Part shown: piece by piece, positions 11,707 to 21,688 of the stretch | Position numbering within the stretch: position 1 is the stretch's first letter | Layout of the letters: the number at the start of each line of letters is the position of its first letter | Assembly (NCBI GenBank): GCA_000310025.1 | Contig: FN648676.1 | Location: forward strand, 55,647 to 82,910 | From: Ectocarpus siliculosus | Lineage: Eukaryota; Sar; Phaeophyceae; Ectocarpales; Ectocarpaceae | Reading direction: 5' to 3' | Length of the DNA: 27,264 bases | Translations under genes and position numbers: made by a program | Notes under the pieces: model-generated | The model's input: the letters and a program-made list of their open reading frames with translations, nothing else | Databases searched by the model: none | What the model was told of the DNA's origin: nothing

Positions 11707-12881
11707 AGACACCTACCGCCGTGGCAGGCCAACCACTCCACAAAGCGTTTCCACACATTATTTCTAGCAATAGCAATCAAACTCCCAGAAACATCCATTG
11801 ACCCAGAAAATCCTCAAACGCGGTGATAGCATACAACCAAAACTAGCCGCGAGACTACTAGCGAACCCGGAATGCAATGAAACAGGAAGGCCCCAACCAA
11901 CCAAACAAGACTGAGAGCCCATCGCTCCCGCTGGGCACGCGATGCTGAGCAAAATAAAACAGTACTCCAGAATGCAAAAATAGGAATCAAAGATCACAAA
12001 TCAAGACATAACAAAAATAAGAAGAGTCGCCGGATCCTATCCTTGTACCACTACTCTCATCGGTCAAGCCATGTTCCACACGCACCCCTCCCCCCCAACA
12101 AAAAAATGGGGTGATGCTAGGAATGCTTACGGTCTAAGGACGCAAAAGCACGTGGGTGGGGAGAGTCACTGTTTAACAGAGCGTGAAAACTACTGGTTTG
12201 TGTACGGTCGTTTAGTGACGCTTTAGGTCTGACGGGATGTTGAACCGTAGCTCCGCACACGGGATGTGTCACACACCGTGGCCGACCCAACCCGACCCAA
12301 CCCAACCCTCACGCCAACCCTCACCCACGGCCAACGCATGGCCTGGCGGCCGTCATCTGGGTGAGAACGTGACTGCGTTCTCGAAATGCGGAACAGAGAG
12401 CGAGGGCTGGAGATGAATAAACCGCTCGAAACAATGCTCGACCAATCAGGACCAATCAGAGGGCGCAAAAGCCTGTAGATGCGAAGAGTCACTAACACAC
12501 CATAACTACTGCGTTCTACGGTCACTCACCGGAACAACAAAAACAGATTCATACACAAGCTACATATGACTTCAAAGAACACCATGGACAACAAAATATA
12601 CAAGCCTTGATGTACATGCATTCCAGCCATCAAACTCTCAAGAACGACAAGACGACAACTGTTCTTGACGGTTTGCGCCCCGCCTAGGGTGGAGGAAACA
12701 GGGGCACAAGAGCATTCCGCCGCCCGGCCGGTTTCTAGACTGAAATATCGACAGGCTGTCCATATATCAAGCTAGGCAACTTCCTAAACCTTATTGGACC
12801 CTCTTGGCAAAGATATCCACAACAGCTGTCGAACCAACCACAATCGCGTAGGCAGGGCTTGGTACCGGCTGCTTCGGCTGC
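11707..12881. other. Intergenic stretch downstream of P450 copy 2
   Basis: Lies past the stop codon of the minus-strand P450. It holds dispersed repeat b2 (11915-11945) and a low-complexity CCCAACCC tract near 12287-12336. No supported gene. Confidence 0.5.
11915..11945 (+). repeat. Dispersed repeat, copy b2
   Basis: Partner of 4901-4931, with four mismatches in 31 bases, same orientation, also followed by A-rich DNA. Confidence 0.5.
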
Positions 12882-15800
12882 TTAAGCCACGGCAGCAGGA
12901 GCCTTCGCCTTGAGGATGACCCGCAGCTTGTCCTTCGGCCCGTTAGCGGGCAGGGAGCCACTGAAGCTCTGAAGGCGAAGATATACACGAGGCAACCAAG
13001 CGAAACCGCACATGCGATCATTGCAGGACGTTACGGTCAAGAACAGTTCGAAACATGACGAAGGTCCTGTTTGCGACACGAAAGTAGCTTTGTCAGGGTG
13101 TGTAGCTCTCAATACACACAGATGATGAAAATATATACCCAGGTTGGTCAAGCAGGAATTTTTTCTTCACTCGCCGCATGGATGAACCCACGAGGCACTG
13201 TGCCTACGTCGCACATTCTTTGTTTCACGCCCAATCGCTGGGGGTCACAACCAACCGCACCTGCCCCTCCACGACCTCAAAGTCGAACTTGGGCAGGAAT
13301 GTCTTCATGAACAGCACCATCTCGAGTTTCGCTAGCTCTCGGCCGGGGCACATGTGCTTCCCGAAGCCCCACATCGGAGGGATCGGCTGCCCTGTGGACC
13401 TGGCACCCGCACCAGGCGAGGCCGCGCTGTCTGTATCCTTCTTTTCGCCTCCATGCAGGAAACGGAACGGACAGAACCTGAGAGAAGACCAGTGCACGGA
13501 TCGCCGTAGGAGGGATAGACACGCGATTAGGGCCACGAATCGGTGGCAAGAGGAGAAGACCGCCTCGAGTAAACAAGCAGCATAAGATCGATCTTGGAGC
13601 AATACCCAGCACAAAAGCTTCGTCCAACCCTTCATCATGGCGTACATCGCTTCAGCGTGTTGCAGACAAACCGCACGAGTGTTTATGCGGGTTGCCCCGT
13701 GGTACCGTTGAACCTCTGCAAGGCCAACGTGGCACTCTCCAAGTCGCACGTCCAATTGCTTGAACTTACAAGTTGGTGCAAAAATCGAAATGAATATGGG
13801 TTGACAACAATGAAGGTAGCCCATCGCAGAGAAACTTGTCTGCGTGACCTCTATCGGATCTCCTTGCCGGGGGGGGCAACACCGTAGGGTAAGGGTACCA
13901 CGAGTCACGGTGTCACGGTGATACACGAGATGAAGGAGATGGGAACGACAGCGAAATGCAGCAAGTCTGTCACCTGACGACCACAGCAAACTTACGCAAC
14001 GAATGGCAACTTTACAGAGGGGTGGAGCTACGCGTCACACTTGGTGCACTTTTTCACGGTGCTAGAGGGGATTGGAACCCTCCGTGTGACCACAGGGTGG
14101 AGTAAAACGGCACAAATGCTGCGAGCGCTGATTTGAAGACAAGACAAAAACAAAAAACGACCGACGGATGGATGCGAGTTGCTTTCTTCCAATGCTGGGC
14201 GATCGTGTTCGTGTCTTCTCACTTCCTCGGCTCCGGGTAGAGGGTCTCGGCAAGTGAACCCTGGTTGAGATTCCAGCTAATCGTTTCCCCCTCAGGAATG
14301 AGGTATCCGTTGTAGCTGATGTCCTTCCGAGTGGTGCGGAACACAGCGCCGACCGAGGGATGCAACCTTTATGGGTAATTCCCGGAGTCACGTGCCCGAC
14401 GGCGAAAAAATCAGAGCGAGCACGGGACACAAAGTTGTCAGGAATCGAGAAATCATCGTGGGCCTGCAGCAGAATTCCGAGGCATCCTCAAGAACGTGCG
14501 ACCGGACGACTTCCATACAAAGCAAAACAACGCGTTTCAAACCTTCAGACCGGCGTCACCGCTGAAACCTTGGTAGCAAAGAACCCGAGGGCAATTGCTC
14601 TTCCAACTGCAGTGAATCGAACAGTGTCTATTAGGTTTCCCCGCAGGGGAAACAAGGAGGGGTGCCTCGGGCCAACGAAAAAGGATGACTGAGCGGGTGT
14701 GTGTACCTATCTTCGGTACATTGGCTCACCGATTGGCCTCAAGGACTACGGCATTGAGCAGCGGAAACGATGTAAACAATCCGGCCCCCGGCAGGCCGGC
14801 GGCGGTGCCGTCTTCGCGTTCGCCATCATCAACCGTTGCGGCCTTGCTGAGCTCGTCGATGAGCTGGTCCATTATCTCCTTGCCGTCCTCAGCAGTCCCG
14901 AGGAGCTGCAGCATGCGCGTGAGGGTCACCGAAGTCGTGTCCTTCCCCGCAAACAAAATAGTGATTACCTATTTCGGACAAAAAAAGGTGCAAAAAACGG
15001 ACACAGAATTGCCAAAATCGGACACTAACAAACCAGAAGTGACCTGTGGCTCTACACGCGGCCTACGATGGAAGCGGTGTGAAATTTCCAGAAACATGGA
15101 TTCAAGGCTCGGGAGCATTCGCTCGGCACTGTACGCAGGGACAAGGAAGAGGTTCTTGTTAAGGACAAGCTTGTCGCGGCCCGTACGTTGTCAATGATGA
15201 AGTCGTCGTCGAAGGAAAAGCTGCCTTCTTCGGCGTCCATCTGGTACTGTTTCTGGAGTTCGAAGAACGAATCCAGAATGCCGCCGCTGTTGCTGGCGCC
15301 CATTCCAGCGGCAACATCCGCGCGGCGCCTTTGTATCAAGTCACGAACAACGTCTTTGTACTCTTGTCTAGCGTCCATGGAGCTTCCGAACGCGAACGTC
15401 GGGAGTTTATTTAGAGGCGGCGGGAACCTGTACGGAAAGCTGAATAGTCCCGTCAAAAGGGCAGGGAGGAGGCGCTTGGTGTCTTCCATGAAGTTTGGAG
15501 TGGCGTATTCACCGAAGAGCCCCGCCGCGATCGACTCCAGGGTGAAGTCCGTGATGTCGTCCTGAATTTCCACCTCCTGTCGCGGACAAATTAAGTGTTG
15601 ACAAGCACGATGACCACTAGACCTCGGGCAATGAGTTGCACGATGACCACTAGACTCGAAGTCAGCGCTGACTAATAGTCTAGTGGTCATCGTGCTTGTC
15701 AACATTACGCATAGAGATTGCTCTGTCACGGGAAAGACCTCACGAAAAAAACACCGTTCTCGCGCACCAAGCTGTGTCGGACGTTCTGTAGAGGGCTTGC

Positions 15801-16256
15801 TCGAAATTTGAAACCCGGTTTCTAGACTACAGCAGCACGGAACACGCCGGGGGCGGCGCCAGTCAACCTCCCATTGCTCCATACACCCTCGACAGCAACA
15901 GCAGCCATCCTCGAAATACGAGCAACCCATGGTTAAAACCGTCTGCGTACAGCACTACTGGCTCAATCGAGGATATCGCTGACTGGGCAGCAAGTACCCT
16001 CCCATTGGGTCCTAAAAAAATCGATCAAAATGAAATCACCAACCTGTCCTGTTTTGGCGTACTCTTCCCATTGAAGAACCACCTTCTCAAGAGCAGATTC
16101 CAGGATTGGCTTTAGCTTGAGGATAGCTTTAGCGGACAGAGCTTCACTGAAAACCCTTCTGCCGATTGCGTGCGCCTCCTCCTGCGTGCCGAGGGTGCTG
16201 ATCGATTTTTCTCCTGCTCCGACCGACATCGAACCGGGCGGCCAGGCGCGCGGGAT
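12882..16256 (-). CDS. Cytochrome P450 monooxygenase, copy 2 (5' partial)
   Basis: Haem-thiolate monooxygenase; substrate unknown. Exons on the minus strand: 16256-16044 (start uncertain), 15576-15187, 14968-14730, 14366-14223, 13477-13229 and 12966-12882. All phases close in frame. Donors after these exons are GTTGGT, GTACGG, GTGAGC, GTGAGA and GTGAAA; all acceptors end in AG. Motifs in order: WPPGSMSVGAGEKSISTLG with the C-helix region AHAIGRR; I-helix AGKDTTS (canonical); ExxR as EANR, split from the following Leu by an intron; SYNGYLIPEG; FCPFRF; haem signature WGFGKHMCPGRELAKLE; C-terminal GPKDKLRVILKAK. The listed exons encode about 410 residues. About 100 N-terminal residues with the membrane anchor are missing and were not found upstream. 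An in-frame TAG touches 16257, so the first exon can begin no earlier than the CTAG at that point. In the 16256-15187 pair of exons, about 84 of 130 aligned residues of the second exon match copy 1 by hand count. This copy keeps all key motifs and looks functional. Confidence 0.88.
15596..15704. repeat. Nested hairpin with 27-base perfect inverted arms, in P450 intron
   Basis: The arms 15596-15622 and 15678-15704 are perfect reverse complements, 55 bases apart. A third copy of the core GCACGATGACCACTAGACT sits at 15638-15656 and pairs with the right arm around the central palindrome AGTCAGCGCTGACT (15659-15672). The alternative stem 15638-15695 therefore has only about three mismatched positions. 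It lies wholly inside the intron 15577-16043. Copy 1 has nothing like it. It may be a small foldback element (MITE-like). No clear target-site duplication is visible. Confidence 0.85.
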
Positions 16257-18110
16257 CTAGATCGTTTCAATAGCTGGAGCGGTTGATACATCGTCGACCG
16301 TTGCTTTTTTCTCAAACTCAACGACGTTTGTTGAAAAACATACGCCTCAAACCTGAAGCACTGGTGATAGAACCAACGGTCCGCAACGCACAACCGGTGG
16401 AAGAGGGCCCTTCTTCTCTTCGAAGGTCTCACCCAAGAGCTGGACAACGCTCTTCATCCAACTTTGGTAGACGTTTCCAGCTGCTTCCTCCTTTGTTAAC
16501 CACTTCGTGCCTCGCTGTGCAGCAACAACCTATTGCATATAACATCCAGAAAGAAGATGCATTGAAGAGGAGCACGGAATGAGAGTATATACATGTGGCT
16601 TGTCGCAGCCGATGTCGATATAAAGAGGTAAGTTGTCTCATGCCTCAGCTGTTCTCTATAACCGACCCCTGACAAGACACATCCACACGTTGTTTCAGGC
16701 TCTGAAGAAACAATACAGTTGTGTCGCTCTCAACAAAATCTGAGGGCGCCAAAACACCCAATGAGCTCCGAGCTTGTTCTTGACCTACCCTGGATGTTTG
16801 TGTGTGCCTCACTAACAACGTATACGGTTCAACAGAACATTCTCAGTCGAGCACGGTCGTGCCACGCGAAATTGGACTCGTTGGCCGACGGTCAATCTTG
16901 CACCATCGTCAACTGCTTCCAGCGTCACATTACGCAGTCTACGGCTCCACGCACCTCGCAAACCAATTCCACAACTCCAAACTGAAAACAAAACAGGCGA
17001 CATGATGGGTGCCCAACGTCATGGTATCAGGTTCTTTGGGTTTGGAGCAGTTCCGATATTAACCCTAGCCAAAGTCCACTAGGGAGTCGTTCCATTTGCA
17101 GGTCCTTACATTGTGTGCCGAAAGGTACCTGGAGTGCCTCGCCTAACGTGAAAAAAAATACCGAGAGACCAAGATAGAGACAAAGAACCTGCCCACCACA
17201 AGCACGCACATTGACAACGTGCACCCCGGCCACACGCTACTTGTAGACCTAGTTACCTATGATCATGCTAAATATCTTTCATGTCGGATGGACGTCGTTA
17301 ACAGAATCAATGCAAAGATCCAAACTTGTTGTGGAGGTATGAGCCGTTTAGTCAGAACAGCAGTGCGAGATATGGCACCCCGGTGCCGTATTCAGCACCG
17401 CCGCCGTAGAATAGCACCAGTAAGCTGCTCTGTGTATTTATCTGGGCATCGCGTAGGTCGGAGAGAGGGCACCGGGGTGCCTTCAAAAGATACCAATATC
17501 TAGATGGAACATGTAAACTATTTACTGTAGTTGTCTTCCGCACCGGGGTCGGAGAGGAGATGGCACCGGTCGGAGAAATTGCACCAGGGGCGGGGGGGGG
17601 GGGGGGGGGGTACTCATAGTCGTGCATGCCGTAGTCGTTTGACCATTGACCTCGCACCCCTACAAAGTCGGGACGGAGCACGCCGGGTTCTCACCGGACC
17701 AGGCTCTCACATTACCAAGCACAAAGCGCCGTGAGGTATTCGGCGAGTCGCATGAAGGGTGAGCTGCATCCTGCTAAGGGTGTTCGGCATCTTGTGCTTA
17801 CTTCCTTGCGTACGGATGACAGCTGCGTATGACTTAATTTATTTTCTGGTGCTTTCACTTCCAGAGACAGTTATACGCACTGCTGTGTAACTGCCGCTTT
17901 ACCATTTAAACACAACGTGGTGCGATTATCCCCCTTGCGCGGAGTGAGGCTTCTCCACCCCGCACAACATGATCTACTCGACCACCATTATGGCCCATTC
18001 CTTTGGCTTTCTTTGGCGAAAAATCGCACACGGCTGAGACCCCCAAAACCGCAAGGGTGCGAGAAATGGCATCGGGTGCGATTCCTTGGCGTTTTTTTTT
18101 CACGCCCCCC
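16257..18110. other. Stretch upstream of P450 copy 2, no supported gene
   Basis: Should contain the missing 5' exons of the minus-strand P450, but no anchor or proline-rich hinge was recognised. Around 17360-17590 the motif GCACCGG recurs several times, partly as the palindrome GGCACCCCGGTGCC, before a 19-base G run. Confidence 0.4.
17592..17610. repeat. Poly-G tract (19 G)
   Basis: Nineteen consecutive G followed by TAC. The 20-G run at 321-340 is also followed by TAC, and the 14-C run at 25174-25187 reads on the minus strand as poly-G followed by TAG. The exact length is prone to sequencing error. Confidence 0.85.
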
Positions 18111-18133
18111 CCTGATGTAATCGCCCCCCCCCG

Positions 18134-18395
18134 GGTGTTTGCCATCGGGGTTGGGTTTTCGTCATGAGTATGAGTACACCCCCCCTGGTGTAATCGCCCC
18201 CCCCGGTGTTTGCCATCGGGGTTGGGTTTTCGTCGCTTGGCAACGACGTTGTAAAACAAGCCGCCCCCCCCGGTGTTTGCCATCGGGATTGGGTTTTCGT
18301 CACTTGGCAACGACGTTGTAAAACAAGCCCCCCCTTCGGTGTTCGCCATCGGGGTTGGGTTTTCGTCACTTGGCAACGACGTTGTAAAACAAGCC
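18134..18395. repeat. Minisatellite, 66-67 base units
   Basis: Three good units start at 18205, 18272 and 18338, and a partial variant at 18134. Each unit starts with GGTGTTTGCCATCGGG or a near match, continues with TTGGGTTTTCGTC, and ends with CAACGACGTTGTAAAACAAG. A C-rich linker separates them. The 15 bases ACGACGTTGTAAAAC are identical in all three complete units. The long minus-strand frame across this region is only the repeat translated. Confidence 0.95.
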
Positions 18396-19307
18396 AATTC
18401 ACCTCGTGAACTGGGCAACCAGGTTACCGTTTTTTTCTTACCTCTGTTTTGTTTTTGCGGTAACCATGCCCCGGGATACACCAGTACTGCCTAACAAGTA
18501 GATGGGCGGCTTGTAGCTGTACCTCTGGTTGCCGCGCTCTTCGTACTAGGGTTAAGGATTGGCCCCCCGCCCCCCAATGGGGCTGTGGGCCAACGTCCAG
18601 GACGGATGGTGGTGAGTGTCCGGGAGGACGGAAAGAAGAAGAAGAAGGGGAGAGGATTTGTAAGGGCGGGAAGAAGGGACGGTGTTGGGAGAGGCAAGAA
18701 AGTGATGAAGAATTTCGGCACTCGACGAGCGCGCGGTCCCGTCGGGGGTGAAAGGAACATGTCAGTCCGTAGTCTTGTCTATCGGAATCGAAAAGCCGAA
18801 AAATCGAGGTATACACTATGTACACAACGACGGAGAAGGCCGACGAGGAAGGTACGAAGAGAGGAAATTGCACCCCACGTTCGAACTCGGGGTGAAACCC
18901 CCCACAAGGATGGAGTGCGAAGGGAACAAAAAAAAACGGAGACGTCGACGTTTGTTTGCGTCGTGGAGCGATCCTTCTGTATATCGCAGGTACTCACCAA
19001 CGCAAGACGGGGAGGTAAAATACCCATCGTGAAAGTCAAAGCGCAGGTCATAGCTGCATATGACTCATGCGCGGAGAAGTTACCACACGAAGACTTATCA
19101 ACAAGAAGTTTGAAGGCCGGCTGAGGAGATTTGAAGACAGACACAAACACTTACGCGGCGACGATGGCAAGCGCAACGTCAAAACTTCACAAGAAGAAAA
19201 GTGCATACAAAAAAAGAAAAGGCCGGATGGCGACCTATGGCTCTCTCTCTCAGAATGAAGGGATTCCCACAATTTCCAACAGGTAGTCCATAAGTATCGA
19301 GGAGGAC

Positions 19308-19352
19308 GTCGGAACGGTTTTTAATGTGGAGACAACAGCAACAACAACAACG
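19308..19352 (-). repeat. Dispersed repeat, copy a on the minus strand
   Basis: Reverse complement shares the GTT-rich tract, the CACATTAAAAACC core and TTCCG with 4626-4668. Confidence 0.5.
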
Positions 19353-19547
19353 ATGAAGGTCGACCCGTCCTGCGTCGTTCAGTGTAAAATGATAAATGCA
19401 AAAGATGTACTGCGTAAAGATCCAGCGGTCTTTTTCGGCAGTGGCAAAGAAATATGCGACCACATGCCGCGAAAAAAAAAAAAGTTGAGCGGGATACTCT
19501 ATTATAGTAAATAGAACACCGCCTTCTCTGTTGTTGCAGGCAGGTTT

Positions 19548-19690
19548 GCTTCCACAACCCGGGAGCCCAACCCACTCTTGTATTTCGGCCTTCAAGACTC
19601 CAATCGACACAAGCACCGGTAGGAGAGTGCGTGGGAGATGCCGTGACAGCACAACTCCACTCTCCTACGACATCTATGTACAGTAGTACT
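19548..19690 (+). repeat. Duplicated unknown element, copy 1
   Basis: Shares with 19994-20135 a series of blocks in the same order: CTTCCACAACCCG, CAAGACTCCAATC, GTGCGTGG, AGATGCYGTGACAGCACAAC and TACGACWTCYATGTA. The copies lie about 445 bases apart in direct orientation with intervening unrelated DNA. No coding potential is evident. Confidence 0.75.
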
Positions 19691-19993
19691 GCTGTCGTTG
19701 TAGCACCATGTGGAACATCTCCGAGGGGTCCTCCTGCGCGGTAACGACAACATGGCGAGAGCTCTTCGTGTACCTGTCGTCGACACATGTGGCAGCCGCG
19801 CGACACACGAACGGATGTTTGCATCGCACTGTACTATGCTTCGCCGTGGCAGGAAGTCTCCCATCCCGTTAGGTCGTTGCGGTACTTGTAGCACGCGGGC
19901 GTCGTTCGGCGTCTAGTCCATACTGCTGTAGCAAAAACACAGCAGCAGTCTAATCAAGCTAGTCTATGCATGAATTTTTTTGCTCTGGTTCAC

Positions 19994-20135
19994 TTTTGCC
20001 TCCACAACCCGAGAATCCCACTGCTGTATCTCGACGTACAAGACTCCAATCAACAAACCAGCACTGGCAGAAGTGCGTGGAAGATGCTGTGACAGCACAA
20101 CTAAGTCGACATTCGTACGACTTCCATGTAAAGTC
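19994..20135 (+). repeat. Duplicated unknown element, copy 2
   Basis: Direct partner of 19548-19690. Differences are scattered substitutions with few indels, consistent with an old duplication or two insertions of one repeat family. Confidence 0.75.
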
Positions 20136-20247
20136 GGCGTCTGGTCCATACTGCTGCAGAAATTCAAAAATCGAGCCATCTTTTTTTTATTTTTTTCCAT
20201 ACTAATAACAAGAAATGTATCACGTCACGACGACCATCCTGTAAGTA

Positions 20248-20262
20248 ATATATATATATATA
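20248..20262. repeat. (AT)n microsatellite
   Basis: An uninterrupted AT tract of about fifteen bases in noncoding DNA. Confidence 0.85.
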
Positions 20263-20312
20263 ACATGATACTACCCGCGTCCCCATCCCTGCTATTATAC
20301 ATACAAATTGTA

Positions 20313-20360
20313 TGTGTCTTTATTTTTAGCATCGACCGCGCTAACCGGCTGACCAATGAA
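20313..20360 (-). repeat. tRNA-Ile-like SINE or pseudogene fragment, copy 1
   Basis: Minus strand reads CATTGGTCAGCCGGTTAGCG, then CGG, a four-base insertion and TGCTAA. This resembles the D arm and anticodon region of a eukaryotic tRNA-Ile. The matching piece at 24021-24066 is on the plus strand. No 3' half or B box (GGTTCGANNCC) is seen, so it is not a functional tRNA. Confidence 0.45.
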
Positions 20361-20729
20361 AAACGTTCAGTCTCGGTGCGGTTAAAACACAACACACTTG
20401 TTTGTGTACGTGCGTATTTTGTGTATTATGTATGCATACATTCATTTTCGCGATTGTGCGTACACACATCATGAGATAGATGAAGGTATTTTGAAGCAGG
20501 TTGTACTTATCCGCCAATAGAGAGGCACTTTTCGAGGAGAGCAAAAAAGAGGAATATGTCAGGGTATTACAAATACAGTGATCCAGTTTGCATGCTACAA
20601 TACATCTACAAAGAACACCACAGCTCCTGTTCCTCCTCGTCCTACCCCGCCGTCATCGGCATGGAATATTTGTAACATCAGTAGACTTACACGATGGAGA
20701 AGCCGATTGTTTTTTCGTCCCCTTCTCAC

Positions 20730-21062
20730 CGTCGTTGGGAGAAACCCAAAAACCCTCGAGCGCCATATCCCCCCATTGGCATTCCCGATCTTGTCGTAGC
20801 GGTTTGCATCCTCCGGAATATCAAGCCCATGCAGCACCTCGCGTGCCCCTGAGAATGGGTTGAAGGTCTCGTCCTTTGGAGGGAGGGGTTCCTGCCCCAC
20901 TGCTTGAGAAGAACGCGAGATACCAAATCCCCGATTTGACCCGCAAAGAGGGGGGACAAAGCCAATCGCAGCACGGAATGTCTGCGCAACAACCAGGGTG
21001 AGCAGCGCGAGGACTGCTCGTGGTGTGACGCTGACGTTCATCATCGTCCAGGCTTGTGTCAC
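20730..21062 (-). CDS. First exon of a putative plastid-targeted protein (3' incomplete)
   Basis: The frame starts at ATG 21062, with in-frame ATGs at 21044 and 21041 that give a tighter signal peptide; I prefer 21044. Sequence in order: hydrophobic core AVLALLTLVVAQ, then RAAIG, then FVPP. A signal peptide followed at its cleavage site by Phe and a Ser/Arg-rich stretch (SNRGFGISRSS) is the bipartite presequence of heterokont plastid proteins, with AIGFVPP in the place of ASAFAP. The presumed mature part begins near NPFSGAREVLHGLDIPEDAN, which I do not recognise. A good donor (GTGAGA) follows codon ACG at 20730, phase 0. The following exons were not found in the repeat-rich DNA downstream, so the gene may be incomplete or have long introns. 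Confidence 0.55.
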
Positions 21063-21530
21063 AACGAACTATTCCGGCTGTCTCTCGTCTCTCACCTTTC
21101 GTGGACACGGCTCGTTTGTTGTCGAGAACACAGCAGTCAGTCTCTCGTGGTCTCCAATTTGTTTGTCTTGTCGAGAGAGTTCGGCGGGAGTTCGGCGTCG
21201 TGGTCTCCAGAAAGAACCTTCAACTGTAATCAAGAAAAAACGAATACACACACAGAAAGAAGGTCGCGAGAAGGGATGGCAGATGTACACCCACACACCC
21301 ACATTTGTTTTTCAACGTAGTACCCAACGATCTGAATCCACGGAGCGCCCCGAAGTGACGTTTCGAATTATGCCGCACCAGGGAGGCCACAAGACACAAG
21401 ACACGAGACACTCCACCAAGCAAGCGCGCGTCACCTGAACCGCATCACCTATTCTCGATTGACAAGGTGTGCATGCATTGAGCGAAGGGAAACAAACTTG
21501 AGTAGAGTAGTGCGTGCTCTGGGATAGACG

Positions 21531-21688
21531 ATGAGGTGGCTGGGTGCAACAGGGGTTGGCCTGCTGGCTGCTGTGGAGAAGGCTCGGGCGTTCAATGTGA
21601 TGATTCAGAGGGGGCAAGTTGTTGGCTCGCCAACTTCGCGGTCGGTGATTGGTGCTACAGCTACAAGGGCAACCCCAATGCAGCGAAG
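21531..21688 (+). CDS. Possible signal-peptide first exon, product unknown
   Basis: ATG at 21531 opens MRWLGATGVGLLAAVEKARA, a plausible signal peptide, and the frame meets a good donor (AAG then GTGAGA) at 21689. The +2 frame over the same bases is Cys-rich (CDDSEGASCWLANFAVGDWC) and looks more like a secreted domain, so a one-base error or a frameshift may separate presequence from domain. A possible acceptor (CTATCTCCTAG) ends just before ATG at about 21746. A further open stretch rich in Gly and Tyr ends near 21979. I cannot join these pieces with confidence. Confidence 0.3.

Larger units (their letters stand above)
18396..20729. other. Repeat-rich stretch, no supported gene
   Basis: Contains a basic 179-codon frame (18585-19124, plus) that I do not trust, dispersed repeat copy a on the minus strand (19308-19352), a duplicated element and a tRNA-like fragment. 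Later exons of the plastid-type first exon at 20730-21062 should lie here on the minus strand but were not recognised. Confidence 0.45.

Noticed and set aside
16433-16514. Possible 5' exon of P450 copy 2 (minus strand, good CACAG acceptor and GTGAGA donor)
   Set aside because: The translations do not resemble a P450 N terminus and neither open frame joins exon 16256-16044 in phase.
18134-18395. CRISPR-like array
   Set aside because: The whole 66-67 base unit repeats, including the stretch that would be spacer, so it is a minisatellite.
17906-18481. 191-codon minus-strand ORF
   Set aside because: It is the minisatellite translated; the apparent protein repeats follow the DNA repeats.
18876-18910. 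tRNA T-arm-like sequence (GTTCGAAC)
   Set aside because: The flanking bases do not form a proper stem and no acceptor or D arm can be placed.
18585-19124. 179-codon basic ORF on the plus strand
   Set aside because: Lys/Arg-rich low-complexity frame with no domain, no splice context and an overlapping frame of similar quality.
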